From positions 1 through 6,720 of the forward strand of contig JAHFTZ010000139.1 in the NCBI GenBank assembly GCA_023265355.1: a stretch of DNA of 6,720 bases. The letters are read 5' to 3'. Numbering within the stretch: position 1 is the stretch's first letter; the number at the start of each line of letters is the position of its first letter. Of this stretch, positions 1 through 6,323 are shown piece by piece. The notes beneath the pieces are model-generated. The model ran no database searches. It saw only the letters and a list, made by a program, of their open reading frames with translations, and had not been told where the DNA came from. The translations under genes were made by a program, and so were the position numbers. The DNA is from Terriglobus sp. (GTDB lineage Bacteria > Acidobacteriota > Terriglobia > Terriglobales > Acidobacteriaceae).

Positions 1-49
1 GACCAATCCTCGAGTTTCGTCATCTAGCAAGGGCCCCGCGTCGGTCTGC

Positions 50-57
50 AGGAAAGG
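50..57 (+). promoter_or_regulatory. Ribosome binding site supporting a TTG start
   Basis: AGGAAAGG lies nine bases upstream of the TTG at 67-69 and resembles a Shine-Dalgarno sequence. It decides the start of the patatin gene: the next in-frame ATG (115-117, residue 17) would remove most of the signal peptide. A second TTG two codons downstream (73-75) is a minor alternative. No promoter could be recognised in positions 1-49. Confidence 0.6.
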
Positions 58-66
58 CTCTAAACG

Positions 67-2286
67 TTGAGATTGCGTCGCTTCTCTACCCTGCTCCTTT
101 GTGCGGCGACCGTCATGGCGCAGACGCACAGCACCGAGCAGGGTGAACCCGCTGGCGGTGCCCATCGTCCCAGCATCGGTCTGGCTCTCGGAGGTGGAGG
201 CGCTCTTGCTCTCTCGGAGATCGGTGTACTGCGCTGGTTTGAAGAGAACCACATCCCCGTAGACGCCATCGCAGGGACCAGTATGGGAGCGATGGTCGGC
301 GCTTTTTATGCCACCGGGAAGACGCCCGATGAGATCGAGCGTTTGATGAACGACCAGGCGATCACGCAGGTCTTCCGCCTGAACCCGGACTTCCGCTCCC
401 TCAGCTACCGGCGTCGGGACGATCGTCGCTGGGCTCCCAATGCGCTCAACGTCGGCCTCCGCCACGGTGTATCCTTTCGCAGCGGCGTTCTGATCGACTC
501 CGGTCTCAATTCGTTCCTCTCCGAAAGCTTCCTGGCCTACGGCTCCGATCTCCCGTTCAGCGATCTTCCCATTCCGTTCCGCTGCGTGGCTACGGACATT
601 GCGCAGGGGGACGAAGCCATCTTTCGTAACGGAAGCCTGGTCGATTCCGTGCGCGCTTCGATCTCTCTGCCTGGCATTTACAGTCCGGCGGAGCAGGGGG
701 AGCACCTTTATGTAGACGGCGCGATCCTGGAAAATCTGCCGAGCGGGACGCTGCGTTCGGAGCTGCATCCGGACATAGTGATCGGCGTCTCTCTTCCTCT
801 GGCGCCGATGGAGAAGGGGCAGGGCAACTCGATTCTTGGTGTCCTGCAGCGCAGCTTCAGTGTCGCCTCCTGGGGAAACGAACTTCGGTCGCGCAAGCTG
901 GCAGATCTCGTCCTGCAGCCCGAGACCACGGGAATGGATACGGGCAGCTATACCAAGACGAAAGAGCTCGTCGCGGCGGGATATGCTTCGGCGGAGAAGC
1001 AGCGCTCTGCTCTCCTCCGCTATCGCCTGAATGATGCGGACTGGGCCGCTCACCTTGCGCATCGTCATAGTCTGCTTCGGCCCGCCCCGCGTCTCCTTGC
1101 CAGTGCCACTGTGACCGCGCCCCATCCGGCTCTGCGGCAGGCGGTCGAAACTTCCCTTCGTCCCATCACGCAGCAGCCGCTGGACCTGAAGAAGGTCGAA
1201 GAGAAGATGGATGACATCCGAAGCGACGGTCGCTTCGACGCGGTTTACGCCGTGGCGGTCAAGCCTTCAAGCTCAACGCAGGCCGCTCCAGAAGCCGAGC
1301 TTCATGTGGATGTGAAAGACAAGACCACCGGGCCTCCTTTCCTTCTGCTCGGCGCCAATCTTGCCGCGCAATCTGGTGTGCCCGCTCGCGCCACTTTGGA
1401 TACGGCGTTTCTCTACCAGGACTTCGGCGGTTTCGGTTCGGAGTTTCGTGCGCGTGTGAGCGCGGGTTTCCAGACGTCGGTCGGTGCGGAGTACTACCGC
1501 CGGATCACGGCCGCTGGCTTGTTCGTTGCGCCGCATCTCGACTTCAACCGGATGCCGGTCTATATCTACACCGATCAGACCCGCGTGGCGCAGAGGCTCT
1601 CGCAGTCGCTGGGCGGCGGTGTCGATGCCGGGTTTACCTTCAAGCGCTCGAGCGAACTGCGCGTGGGCTGGCAGGAGCGTTTCCAGCGCTGGAAGACGGA
1701 CACGGGCAGCGACGGTCTGGCGGACTTCTCCGGGACCTCCCAATGGGCGGGCGTCCGCTATCGCATCGACGACCAGGACCGCGCGCTCATTGCGACGCAC
1801 GGTCTCCGCGCGCAGGCCTCCGCCGGATATCTCTACAGTACGGTGAACAGTCGCAACGCGCCCCGTGTGGATTTCGCTGGAAGTTACGCCTTCACTGCGG
1901 GTAAGGCAAATCTCTTTTTGATGGGGCTCGAAGCGGGGAGCCTGTTTAACCGCAACGTCGCGGATCCCTTCCGCTACACGCTGGGCGGGCCGTCTCGCCT
2001 CTCTGCTTCGGCGATAGACGAGTATCGTGGCACGGACTATTTCCTTGTGCGGCCCGCATATCTACACCGGATCGCTTCGCTTCCTGCGCCGCTGGGGCAG
2101 TCCATCTATGTGCTCGCGATGTATGAGGCGGGGCAGATGCATGCGCCCAACTCCCGCACGATCACACGGCAGGATGGCTATTTAGGTCTTGCGGCGGAGA
2201 CGCCGTTGGGGGTGATTACGCTGGGACCGTCGATTGGGGATGACGGACACAGAAAGTTCATCTTTACGCTGGGCCGGTTTTTCTAG
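67..2286 (+). CDS. PlpD-like patatin autotransporter (type Vd secretion), lipase plus outer-membrane barrel
   Basis: Predicted outer-membrane phospholipase/lipase that carries its own secretion barrel, 739 residues; Pseudomonas PlpD, the model of type Vd secretion, is of similar size. Residues 1-18 form a signal peptide (MRLRR, hydrophobic core, VMA then QT). The patatin domain spans roughly 35-330: glycine-rich oxyanion loop GGGGA at 42-46, nucleophile elbow GTSMG at 70-74 with Ser72, and catalytic Asp217 in YVDGA followed by NLP. A POTRA-like segment follows at about 340-420. The remainder alternates like beta strands of an Omp85-family 16-strand barrel, has the GGPSRLSAS stretch near 640-648, and ends FTLGRFF with the terminal Phe typical of outer-membrane proteins. 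Oddity: the usual GGGARGLAHIGVL reads GGGGALALSEIGVL, losing the conserved Arg and His-like positions while keeping the Ser-Asp dyad. The gene converges on the minus-strand operon with a 19-base gap and no visible terminator. Family is firm; substrate and release of the passenger are inferred. Confidence 0.9.
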   Translation: MRLRRFSTLLLCAATVMAQTHSTEQGEPAGGAHRPSIGLALGGGGALALSEIGVLRWFEENHIPVDAIAGTSMGAMVGAFYATGKTPDEIERLMNDQAITQVFRLNPDFRSLSYRRRDDRRWAPNALNVGLRHGVSFRSGVLIDSGLNSFLSESFLAYGSDLPFSDLPIPFRCVATDIAQGDEAIFRNGSLVDSVRASISLPGIYSPAEQGEHLYVDGAILENLPSGTLRSELHPDIVIGVSLPLAPMEKGQGNSILGVLQRSFSVASWGNELRSRKLADLVLQPETTGMDTGSYTKTKELVAAGYASAEKQRSALLRYRLNDADWAAHLAHRHSLLRPAPRLLASATVTAPHPALRQAVETSLRPITQQPLDLKKVEEKMDDIRSDGRFDAVYAVAVKPSSSTQAAPEAELHVDVKDKTTGPPFLLLGANLAAQSGVPARATLDTAFLYQDFGGFGSEFRARVSAGFQTSVGAEYYRRITAAGLFVAPHLDFNRMPVYIYTDQTRVAQRLSQSLGGGVDAGFTFKRSSELRVGWQERFQRWKTDTGSDGLADFSGTSQWAGVRYRIDDQDRALIATHGLRAQASAGYLYSTVNSRNAPRVDFAGSYAFTAGKANLFLMGLEAGSLFNRNVADPFRYTLGGPSRLSASAIDEYRGTDYFLVRPAYLHRIASLPAPLGQSIYVLAMYEAGQMHAPNSRTITRQDGYLGLAAETPLGVITLGPSIGDDGHRKFIFTLGRFF

Positions 2287-2305
2287 AGGGTGGGGAAGGG
2301 AAAAT

Positions 2306-3067
2306 CTAACGCCCTTCGCGCAGGCGCAGGGCAAGACGTTCGGGCAGGTCGGCCATCAGGATGCGTCCCTGCGCGCGGGCAAGGTCGTAGGGTACGCGGT
2401 GGAAGGTCACCGTGGCTGCCTCTTCTTCCAGAATGGCAAAGGCGGCGCGCCAGTCGCCGTCGCGTGGCTGTCCTACGGAGCCGGGGTTAATGAGGTAGTG
2501 GCGGTTCTCTTCCAGCGTCATCTGCGACTGCGCGGGGTGACTGCTGGCTTCGTAGCGTGGACGAAACTCCGTCCAACTCTCTTCCAGCCAACTGAAACCG
2601 CCCTGGACGTGGGTGTGTCCGAAGAAGGTTGTTCGACGCTGCATCTGCTGCAGGGGAGCCCAGGCGTCGCGGATGTTCAGGATGTAGAGGTCTTCGTTCG
2701 TGGGCGAACCGTGCGAGATCACGGAGGAGAACGGATCGCAGGAGACGGGTCCCTGCGGCATCTCCGCCAGCCAGGTCATGTTCTCCTCGGTCAGGACTGT
2801 GTGGGTCCATGCCGCAGCTTGTCGCGCGACCGGGTTGAAGCCCAACGCCGAAGAAAGTCCGCAGCAGACGCGATCGTGGTTCCCGCGAACATGGACCGTC
2901 GCCCGTTCTCGGATGATGCCCACGACCTCATTTGGGCTTCCACCGTATCCGACCACGTCGCCGAGATCCCAGATGGCGTCGAAGGGACCCGTTCGGTCTG
3001 CAGCGGCGAGCACTGCCTGCAAGGCTTCCAGGTTCCCGTGAATGTCGGAGAGGATCAGGGCGCGCAT
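2306..3067 (-). CDS. Metallophosphoesterase, COG0639/YfcE-like calcineurin-type phosphatase
   Basis: Cytoplasmic dinuclear-metal phosphoesterase of 253 residues without signal peptide or membrane span. All core motifs are visible: Asp8-x-His10 in LSDIHGN, Asp37 in DLGDVVGYG, Asn63-His64 in RGNHD, His119 in ISHGSP, His151 and His153 in GHTH, then NPGSVGQPRDGD. The GDVVGYGxxPNEVV stretch is typical of the COG0639 group (bacterial phosphodiesterase or diadenosine-tetraphosphatase-like enzymes); the natural substrate cannot be read from sequence. I chose the ATG at 3067 because the protein then begins MRALILSDIHGN, as family members do. A TTG at 3094 would add nine residues, and neither start has a good ribosome binding site. 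It is probably the last gene of the minus-strand operon, 65 bases after the ABC ATPase gene. No terminator is visible in the 19 bases before the convergent patatin gene. Confidence 0.88.
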   Translation of the reverse strand: MRALILSDIHGNLEALQAVLAAADRTGPFDAIWDLGDVVGYGGSPNEVVGIIRERATVHVRGNHDRVCCGLSSALGFNPVARQAAAWTHTVLTEENMTWLAEMPQGPVSCDPFSSVISHGSPTNEDLYILNIRDAWAPLQQMQRRTTFFGHTHVQGGFSWLEESWTEFRPRYEASSHPAQSQMTLEENRHYLINPGSVGQPRDGDWRAAFAILEEEAATVTFHRVPYDLARAQGRILMADLPERLALRLREGR

Positions 3068-3132
3068 AGGGTGATTGCAACCGTTTGGCCGCAACCACTC
3101 ACTTTACGGAAAGCGCCCCGAAATCACAAACT

Positions 3133-3954
3133 TTAGACGGTCGCGAGAGGCAGGTTGCGGTCCGTCCGCATGGTGGGGGCAGCCGCGAGGAGGCTGCGGG
3201 TATAGGCGTGCTGGGGATTGTGAAAGATCTCACGGGTTGTCGCCATCTCCACAATCGAACCCCTCTGCATGACGGCAACGCGGTCTGAAGTCTGCGCGGT
3301 AACAGCTAAATCATGAGAAATGAACAACATGGATAGGCCGTGCGAGCGGCGTAGGTCGGCCAGAAGTGCCAGGATCTGCGCCTGCACGGTGACGTCCAGG
3401 GCGGTCGTGGGCTCGTCGGCGATCAAGAGCTTTGGTTTGTTCACGATGGCCATGGAGATTAGGATTCTCTGCCGCTGTCCCCCGGAGAACTGGTGGGGAT
3501 ATTCGCCATAGCGCCGCTCCGGATCGGGAAGGGCCACGTCGTTCATCGCGCGGAGCACCTGCTGCTTCACCTCGTCGCGCTTCAGGTGGCGATGGTGCGC
3601 ACGGACGGCCTCGGCGATCTGCTCCCCTACGGACATGACGGGGTTAAGGGCGGTCATGGGCTCCTGGAAGATCATGGCAATCTCGCGGCCGCGCCGGGAG
3701 CGCATGGCCGATTCGGGGAGCTTTAGAAGGTCTTCTCCGGCGAAACGGATGCTTCCGCCGATCTCGGCGCTGGGCGCGAGCAGGCGAAGGATCGCCAGCG
3801 AGGTGGCTGATTTTCCCGAACCCGATTCGCCGACCAGGCCAAGGACTTCGCCCGCTGCGATCTGGAAGCTGATCCCGTCCACGGCGGTGTGCATGCCCCT
3901 TTCCGTGCGGAAACGTACGGTCAGGTTCTTAACGTCCAAGAGCGGTTCGCTCAT
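3133..3954 (-). CDS. ABC transporter ATP-binding protein, oligopeptide/dipeptide (OppD/DppD) type, shortened C-terminus
   Basis: ATP-hydrolysing subunit of a peptide-type ABC importer, 273 residues. Visible motifs are Walker A GESGSGKS at 42-49, Q-loop Gln97 in [11 protein letters not shown], signature FSGGQRQR at 156-163, Walker B LLIADE ending Asp180-Glu181, D-loop in TTALD, and H-loop His214 in FISHD. The [10 protein letters not shown] and [12 protein letters not shown] (249-260) stretches are characteristic of the OppD/DppD group. Typical members run to about 320-330 residues with a Cys-containing C-terminal extension; this one stops about 13 residues after the YTRSLL motif. The ATG at 3954 overlaps the fabD stop (ATGA at 3951-3954), which implies translational coupling and fixes the start; a longer reading to 4011 would lie inside fabD. 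No permease, binding protein or second ATPase gene is present in the window, so transport partners are unknown. Confidence 0.9.
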   Translation of the reverse strand: MSEPLLDVKNLTVRFRTERGMHTAVDGISFQIAAGEVLGLVGESGSGKSATSLAILRLLAPSAEIGGSIRFAGEDLLKLPESAMRSRRGREIAMIFQEPMTALNPVMSVGEQIAEAVRAHHRHLKRDEVKQQVLRAMNDVALPDPERRYGEYPHQFSGGQRQRILISMAIVNKPKLLIADEPTTALDVTVQAQILALLADLRRSHGLSMLFISHDLAVTAQTSDRVAVMQRGSIVEMATTREIFHNPQHAYTRSLLAAAPTMRTDRNLPLATV

Positions 3955-4937
3955 GCCGAAAGCGCGGCCAGCGTCTTCTCCAGGCTGGCGCTGTCTTCCA
4001 CATTCAGGCACGTCTGTGTGCGGTCAATCTGCCGCATCAGGCCGCAGAGCACTTTGCCGGGACCGGCTTCGATGAAGTGCGTCGCTCCGGAGGTCTTCAG
4101 AAGCTCGATGCACTCGACCCAGCGAACTGCCCCGGTAACCTGGCGGATCAGCGTGTCTCGCACATCGCCCTGGCGCGTGATCAGACGTGCATCGACATTG
4201 CTGGCGACGGGGAACGCCGGGTCTACGAGGGAGACTGCTTCAAGGGTCGTGGTCAGCTGATGCGCTGCGGGGGCCATCAACTGACAGTGGAAAGGGGCCG
4301 AGACGGGAAGCATGACCGTCCGCTTGGCTCCTGCCTCTTTGCAAAGCTCCGCGGCGCGCTCGACCGCAGCGGTCGCGCCGGAGATGACCGTCTGGTCGGG
4401 GGAGTTCAGATTCGCCGGAGCCACTATAGTGCTCATCTCTGAAGAGACCTGCGCGCAGAGGTCGGAGATACGTTCCGCAGAAAGACCAAGAATAGCCGCC
4501 ATGGTGCCCTGGCCCGCCGGAACGGCCTGCTGCATGAACTGTCCACGCGCGCGGACTGTCCGCACGGCGTCCGCAAAGGAGATCGTCCCGGCGGCCACGT
4601 AGGCCGAGTACTCGCCGAGCGAGTGGCCAGCGGTCATGGCGGCGGAGATGCCGTGCTCTGCCAGAACGCGGGCGACGGCGACGGAAACGGTAAGAATGGC
4701 AGGCTGTGTGTACTCCGTCTGCTTTAGCTGCTCTTCCGGGCCATTGAAACAGAGTTCGGAGAGGGAGTAGCCAAGGGCTTCGTCCGCTTCGGCGAAGGTG
4801 TCCTCCGCGACGGGGAAGCGCTCTGCCATCTCGCGGCCCATGCCGACGCTCTGGGAGCCCTGTCCGGGGAAGAGAAAGGCGATTTTTGGGGGAGTTTGTG
4901 CGGTAGCGGTCGTGCTGGAATTTTCAGTCATCGGCAT
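3951..4937 (-). CDS. fabD: Malonyl-CoA:acyl carrier protein transacylase
   Basis: Transfers malonyl from CoA to acyl carrier protein, supplying the extender unit of type II fatty acid synthesis in the cytoplasm. Numbered from the ATG at 4937 (328 residues), the acyltransferase features are FPGQGSQ at 23-29 with oxyanion Gln26, nucleophile Ser106 in GHSLGEYSA, substrate-carboxylate Arg131 in [10 protein letters not shown], and catalytic His217 in [11 protein letters not shown]. The C-terminal half continues with TGAVRWVE and the [11 protein letters not shown] motif. FabD proteins are usually about 310 residues; the first 17 or so residues here are a Thr/Ser/Ala/Pro-rich extension before [10 protein letters not shown]. 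The start is uncertain: ATG at 4937, ATG at 4931 (two codons in) and TTG at 4970 are all in frame, none with a clear ribosome binding site. No other fab gene is present. It lies 47 bases after the small membrane protein gene and overlaps the ABC ATPase gene. Confidence 0.95.
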   Translation of the reverse strand: MPMTENSSTTATAQTPPKIAFLFPGQGSQSVGMGREMAERFPVAEDTFAEADEALGYSLSELCFNGPEEQLKQTEYTQPAILTVSVAVARVLAEHGISAAMTAGHSLGEYSAYVAAGTISFADAVRTVRARGQFMQQAVPAGQGTMAAILGLSAERISDLCAQVSSEMSTIVAPANLNSPDQTVISGATAAVERAAELCKEAGAKRTVMLPVSAPFHCQLMAPAAHQLTTTLEAVSLVDPAFPVASNVDARLITRQGDVRDTLIRQVTGAVRWVECIELLKTSGATHFIEAGPGKVLCGLMRQIDRTQTCLNVEDSASLEKTLAALSA

Positions 4938-4984
4938 TGATGTTAGCGCAGACGCGCGCTTCCCATCCAAGGCCGGGGGGAGGG

Positions 4985-5257
4985 CTAAACTCCGACGCTG
5001 TACTCCACGTCCTGCATCTTGTCGCCGGAGTGGGAGTAGAAGTCATAGGGCGTACGACGCTTGAACTTGTAACGGTACCGCAGTTCGCGGCCTACAAAGA
5101 GCCCCAGGGCAACCGCACCCACCGCAGCTGTGGCCCAGCCGACGATGGCCATCACATGCTGCGTGGCGTCGTGCTCTGCTGGCTCCGAGACGTCCATGTC
5201 GTGGGCCATCGCTTCGAACTTTCGTGCAATCTCTTGCGTACGCTTACCGAACTTCAT
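4985..5257 (-). CDS. Small single-span membrane protein, function unknown
   Basis: I do not recognise this gene's function. From the ATG at 5257 it encodes 90 residues: a charged amphipathic N-terminus (KFGKRTQEIARKFEAMAHDMD), an acidic/His linker, one hydrophobic span at about 34-55 (VMAIVGWATAAVGAVALGLF), then a strongly basic stretch RELRYRYKFKRR and a tail ending VEYSVGV. The basic residues after the span suggest the C-terminus is cytoplasmic. The Gly/Ala-rich span followed by VGREL loosely recalls small YtxH-like or envelope-associated proteins, but that is only a resemblance. Another ATG at 5269 would add MILP, and the frame stays open to 5353; no start has a clear ribosome binding site. 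Evidence for a real gene is the coherent membrane topology, same-strand placement and the 47-base gap to fabD. It would be the first gene of the operon. Confidence 0.6.
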   Translation of the reverse strand: MKFGKRTQEIARKFEAMAHDMDVSEPAEHDATQHVMAIVGWATAAVGAVALGLFVGRELRYRYKFKRRTPYDFYSHSGDKMQDVEYSVGV

Positions 5258-5342
5258 AGGCAGAATCATAGCGCAGCGCACCCTGTGTCTGCCATCCGTT
5301 GGCGGCGGGAGAGATGTAACACTTTTGTATCTTTCGCTGAAT

Positions 5343-5380
5343 GATGTGAGCACGACGCGTGCATCGATGCGAGCACAACG
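5343..5380. repeat. Imperfect 15-base direct repeat in a divergent intergenic region
   Basis: GATGTGAGCACGACG at 5343-5357 recurs as GATGCGAGCACAACG at 5366-5380, 13 of 15 bases identical, with a 23-base period; both copies are followed by C. It lies about 85-120 bases upstream of each of the two divergent genes, where a regulator could act on both. By a rough hand estimate such a pair is expected by chance at a few percent in 200 bases, so it is suggestive only. Nothing else gene-like is seen in 5258-5463, and I see no convincing promoter there on either strand. Confidence 0.45.
5361..5370. repeat. Perfect 10-base palindrome between the direct repeats
   Basis: GCATCGATGC is self-complementary over its full length and sits between the two direct-repeat copies, overlapping the first five bases of the second. 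It is preceded immediately by another palindrome, ACGCGT (5355-5360). The arrangement resembles a binding site for a dimeric regulator, but no regulator is encoded in the window and the symmetry does not extend beyond ten bases. Confidence 0.4.
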
Positions 5381-5463
5381 CCGATTTCCGCCTTTGCCCT
5401 CGGCCTCCCTTCGAGCGCGTCATTTTCTGAGAACCTGCGTCTACATAGAGGGAGGCTTCCGCC

Positions 5464-6039
5464 ATGTTGATATCCCTGTCTTCCGATAGGTTTGCTTCTT
5501 TTCTGCGCAGGTCCGCGCTTGGCCTGGCTCCGCTTCTTCTTGTGGGAACGCTTCTTGCCCAGCCGCCGGGAGACGCCCAGCACTTCGGCTTCGATGCCCT
5601 GGTGCAACAGCCCGCGACCCAAAGCTCATTCAGCTTCGACCGCACGATGCTGCAGGCGGCGGACGGCTTCTTCAATGGAGCCGACGCCGAAACACGCCGC
5701 GTGGTGGCCGGACTGAACAGCATCACGGTGCATAACTACAACTTCCATGAGCAGGCCAGCTACGATCCTGGTGCGTTTGCGTCCGTTGCCGAGGGCTTTC
5801 ACGGCGCAGGCTGGAAGCACCTTGTGAACGCGAACGGGCATCCCGGGCAGACCACGGACCTCTGGCTGCACTTTGAAGGCGCGAATATCCGTAATGTGAT
5901 CGTGCTGAATCGTGGTGGACACAATATGAACTACATCGCCGTGGATTGCACCCTGCGTCCGCTGGACCTGCTCCACCTCAGCGGCCACTTCGGCATCCCC
6001 AAGGTCGACCAGAGCGCGGTTATGGTGCCCGCCAAATAA
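5464..6039 (+). CDS. Secreted DUF4252-like protein
   Basis: A 191-residue exported protein of unknown function. The N-terminus is a signal peptide with a long basic lead (Arg15-Arg16), hydrophobic core LGLAPLLLVGTLL and likely cleavage after LLA at 32, before QPPGD. There is no lipobox Cys. The mature part has features I associate with DUF4252: FDRTMLQAADGFF, then ETRRVVAGLNSITVHNYNF (76-94), GWKHLV (116-121), and a C-terminal run around 143-178 containing NVIVLNR and PLDLLHLSGHFGIPK. That family is described mainly from Bacteroidota and Acidobacteriota and has no known activity. One Cys (162) and no metal site are apparent. AGAGGGAGG (5447-5455), eight bases before the ATG, is a strong ribosome binding site. 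The gene diverges from the small membrane protein gene. No terminator was seen after the stop. The family assignment is from memory of its pattern. Confidence 0.78.
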   Translation: MLISLSSDRFASFLRRSALGLAPLLLVGTLLAQPPGDAQHFGFDALVQQPATQSSFSFDRTMLQAADGFFNGADAETRRVVAGLNSITVHNYNFHEQASYDPGAFASVAEGFHGAGWKHLVNANGHPGQTTDLWLHFEGANIRNVIVLNRGGHNMNYIAVDCTLRPLDLLHLSGHFGIPKVDQSAVMVPAK

Positions 6040-6231
6040 TCAAACGAGCCTCTGACCATTTAGGATTGCGATATTCATCCTTGGTTATCAATAGACTGCG
6101 CTGGACTGATTTTTGGCGGTTCATTAATCTTCCCCTCGGCCAATTAATCGCAGCACACTTTTCCGCGTTCCGACGTGGTGGCGTTCGTTCTGTGGCTTAG
6201 GCTGTGCACTGCATTTAGTAGCACTGAAATA

Positions 6232-6259
6232 TTGATAGGTCGGTTGGTGTCTTTATAGG
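6232..6259 (+). promoter_or_regulatory. Candidate sigma-70 promoter for the cupin gene
   Basis: TTGATA (6232-6237) matches the -35 consensus at five of six positions, and TATAGG (6254-6259) matches the -10 consensus at four of six, with a 16-base spacer. Transcription would begin near 6266, giving a leader of about 58 bases before the ATG at 6324. Judged only by consensus matching in fairly AT-rich DNA. Confidence 0.4.
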
Positions 6260-6267
6260 CAACGGTG

Positions 6268-6280
6268 CTGGGCAGCTCAG
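6268..6280. promoter_or_regulatory. Possible operator dyad at the predicted transcription start
   Basis: CTGGGCAGCTCAG is a 13-base dyad around a central A with one mismatched pair (five of six positions symmetric). It falls just after the predicted start site of the cupin promoter, where a repressor could bind. A six-base inverted pair, GGTGCT (6264-6269) and AGCACC (6300-6305), flanks the same leader. Both are short and could be accidental. Confidence 0.22.
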
Positions 6281-6312
6281 TTATAAGTGCCCCCTCTTAA
6301 GCACCACGACTG

Positions 6313-6319
6313 AAAGGAG
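6313..6319 (+). promoter_or_regulatory. Ribosome binding site of the cupin gene
   Basis: AAAGGAG lies four bases before the ATG at 6324 and is the strongest Shine-Dalgarno match in the window apart from that of the DUF4252-like gene. The spacing is slightly short. It supports this start for a gene whose end is not in the window. Confidence 0.7.
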
Positions 6320-6323
6320 ATGT

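Larger units (their letters stand above)
6040..6323. other. Noncoding spacer of lowered GC content
   Basis: These 284 bases hold no gene I can support. Hand counting gives about 48% GC, well below the coding DNA to the left. Short repeats are present but near chance level for this length: ATTAATC twice, 20 bases apart (6123-6129 and 6143-6149), and TATCAATA (6086-6093) matched by its complement TATTGATA (6230-6237), the latter overlapping the proposed -35 box. The right third carries the likely promoter and leader of the cupin gene. I saw no tRNA, insertion-sequence end or clear attachment site. Confidence 0.6.

Noticed and set aside
1273..1800. 175-codon minus-strand open frame inside the patatin gene
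   Set aside because: It is rich in Arg and Ala with no recognisable motif, and lies wholly opposite a well-supported barrel domain.
2287..2305. Possible terminator between the convergent patatin and phosphoesterase genes
   Set aside because: The 19 bases are purine-rich with no inverted repeat; the T-run before the patatin stop has no hairpin ahead of it.
3077..3096. GCAACC repeated at 3077-3082 and 3091-3096 upstream of the phosphoesterase gene
   Set aside because: A six-base repeat in 65 bases is not significant, and no regulator or promoter context supports it.
2234..3136. 300-codon plus-strand open frame opposite the metallophosphoesterase gene
   Set aside because: It is antisense to a gene with complete catalytic motifs, overlaps the patatin 3' end, and its translation shows no domain. 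GC-rich DNA produces such long antisense frames.
5431..5443. GAACC and GTCTA resembling an ECF sigma-factor promoter before the DUF4252-like gene
   Set aside because: The two elements are only three bases apart, whereas ECF promoters need about 16, and they run into the ribosome binding site.
5244..5726. 160-codon minus-strand open frame crossing the divergent intergenic region
   Set aside because: It covers the signal peptide of the DUF4252-like gene on the opposite strand, is low in complexity and has no domain.
5946..6200. 84-codon plus-strand open frame running out of the DUF4252-like gene into the spacer
   Set aside because: It overlaps the better-supported gene in another frame, has no ribosome binding site and matches nothing I recognise.
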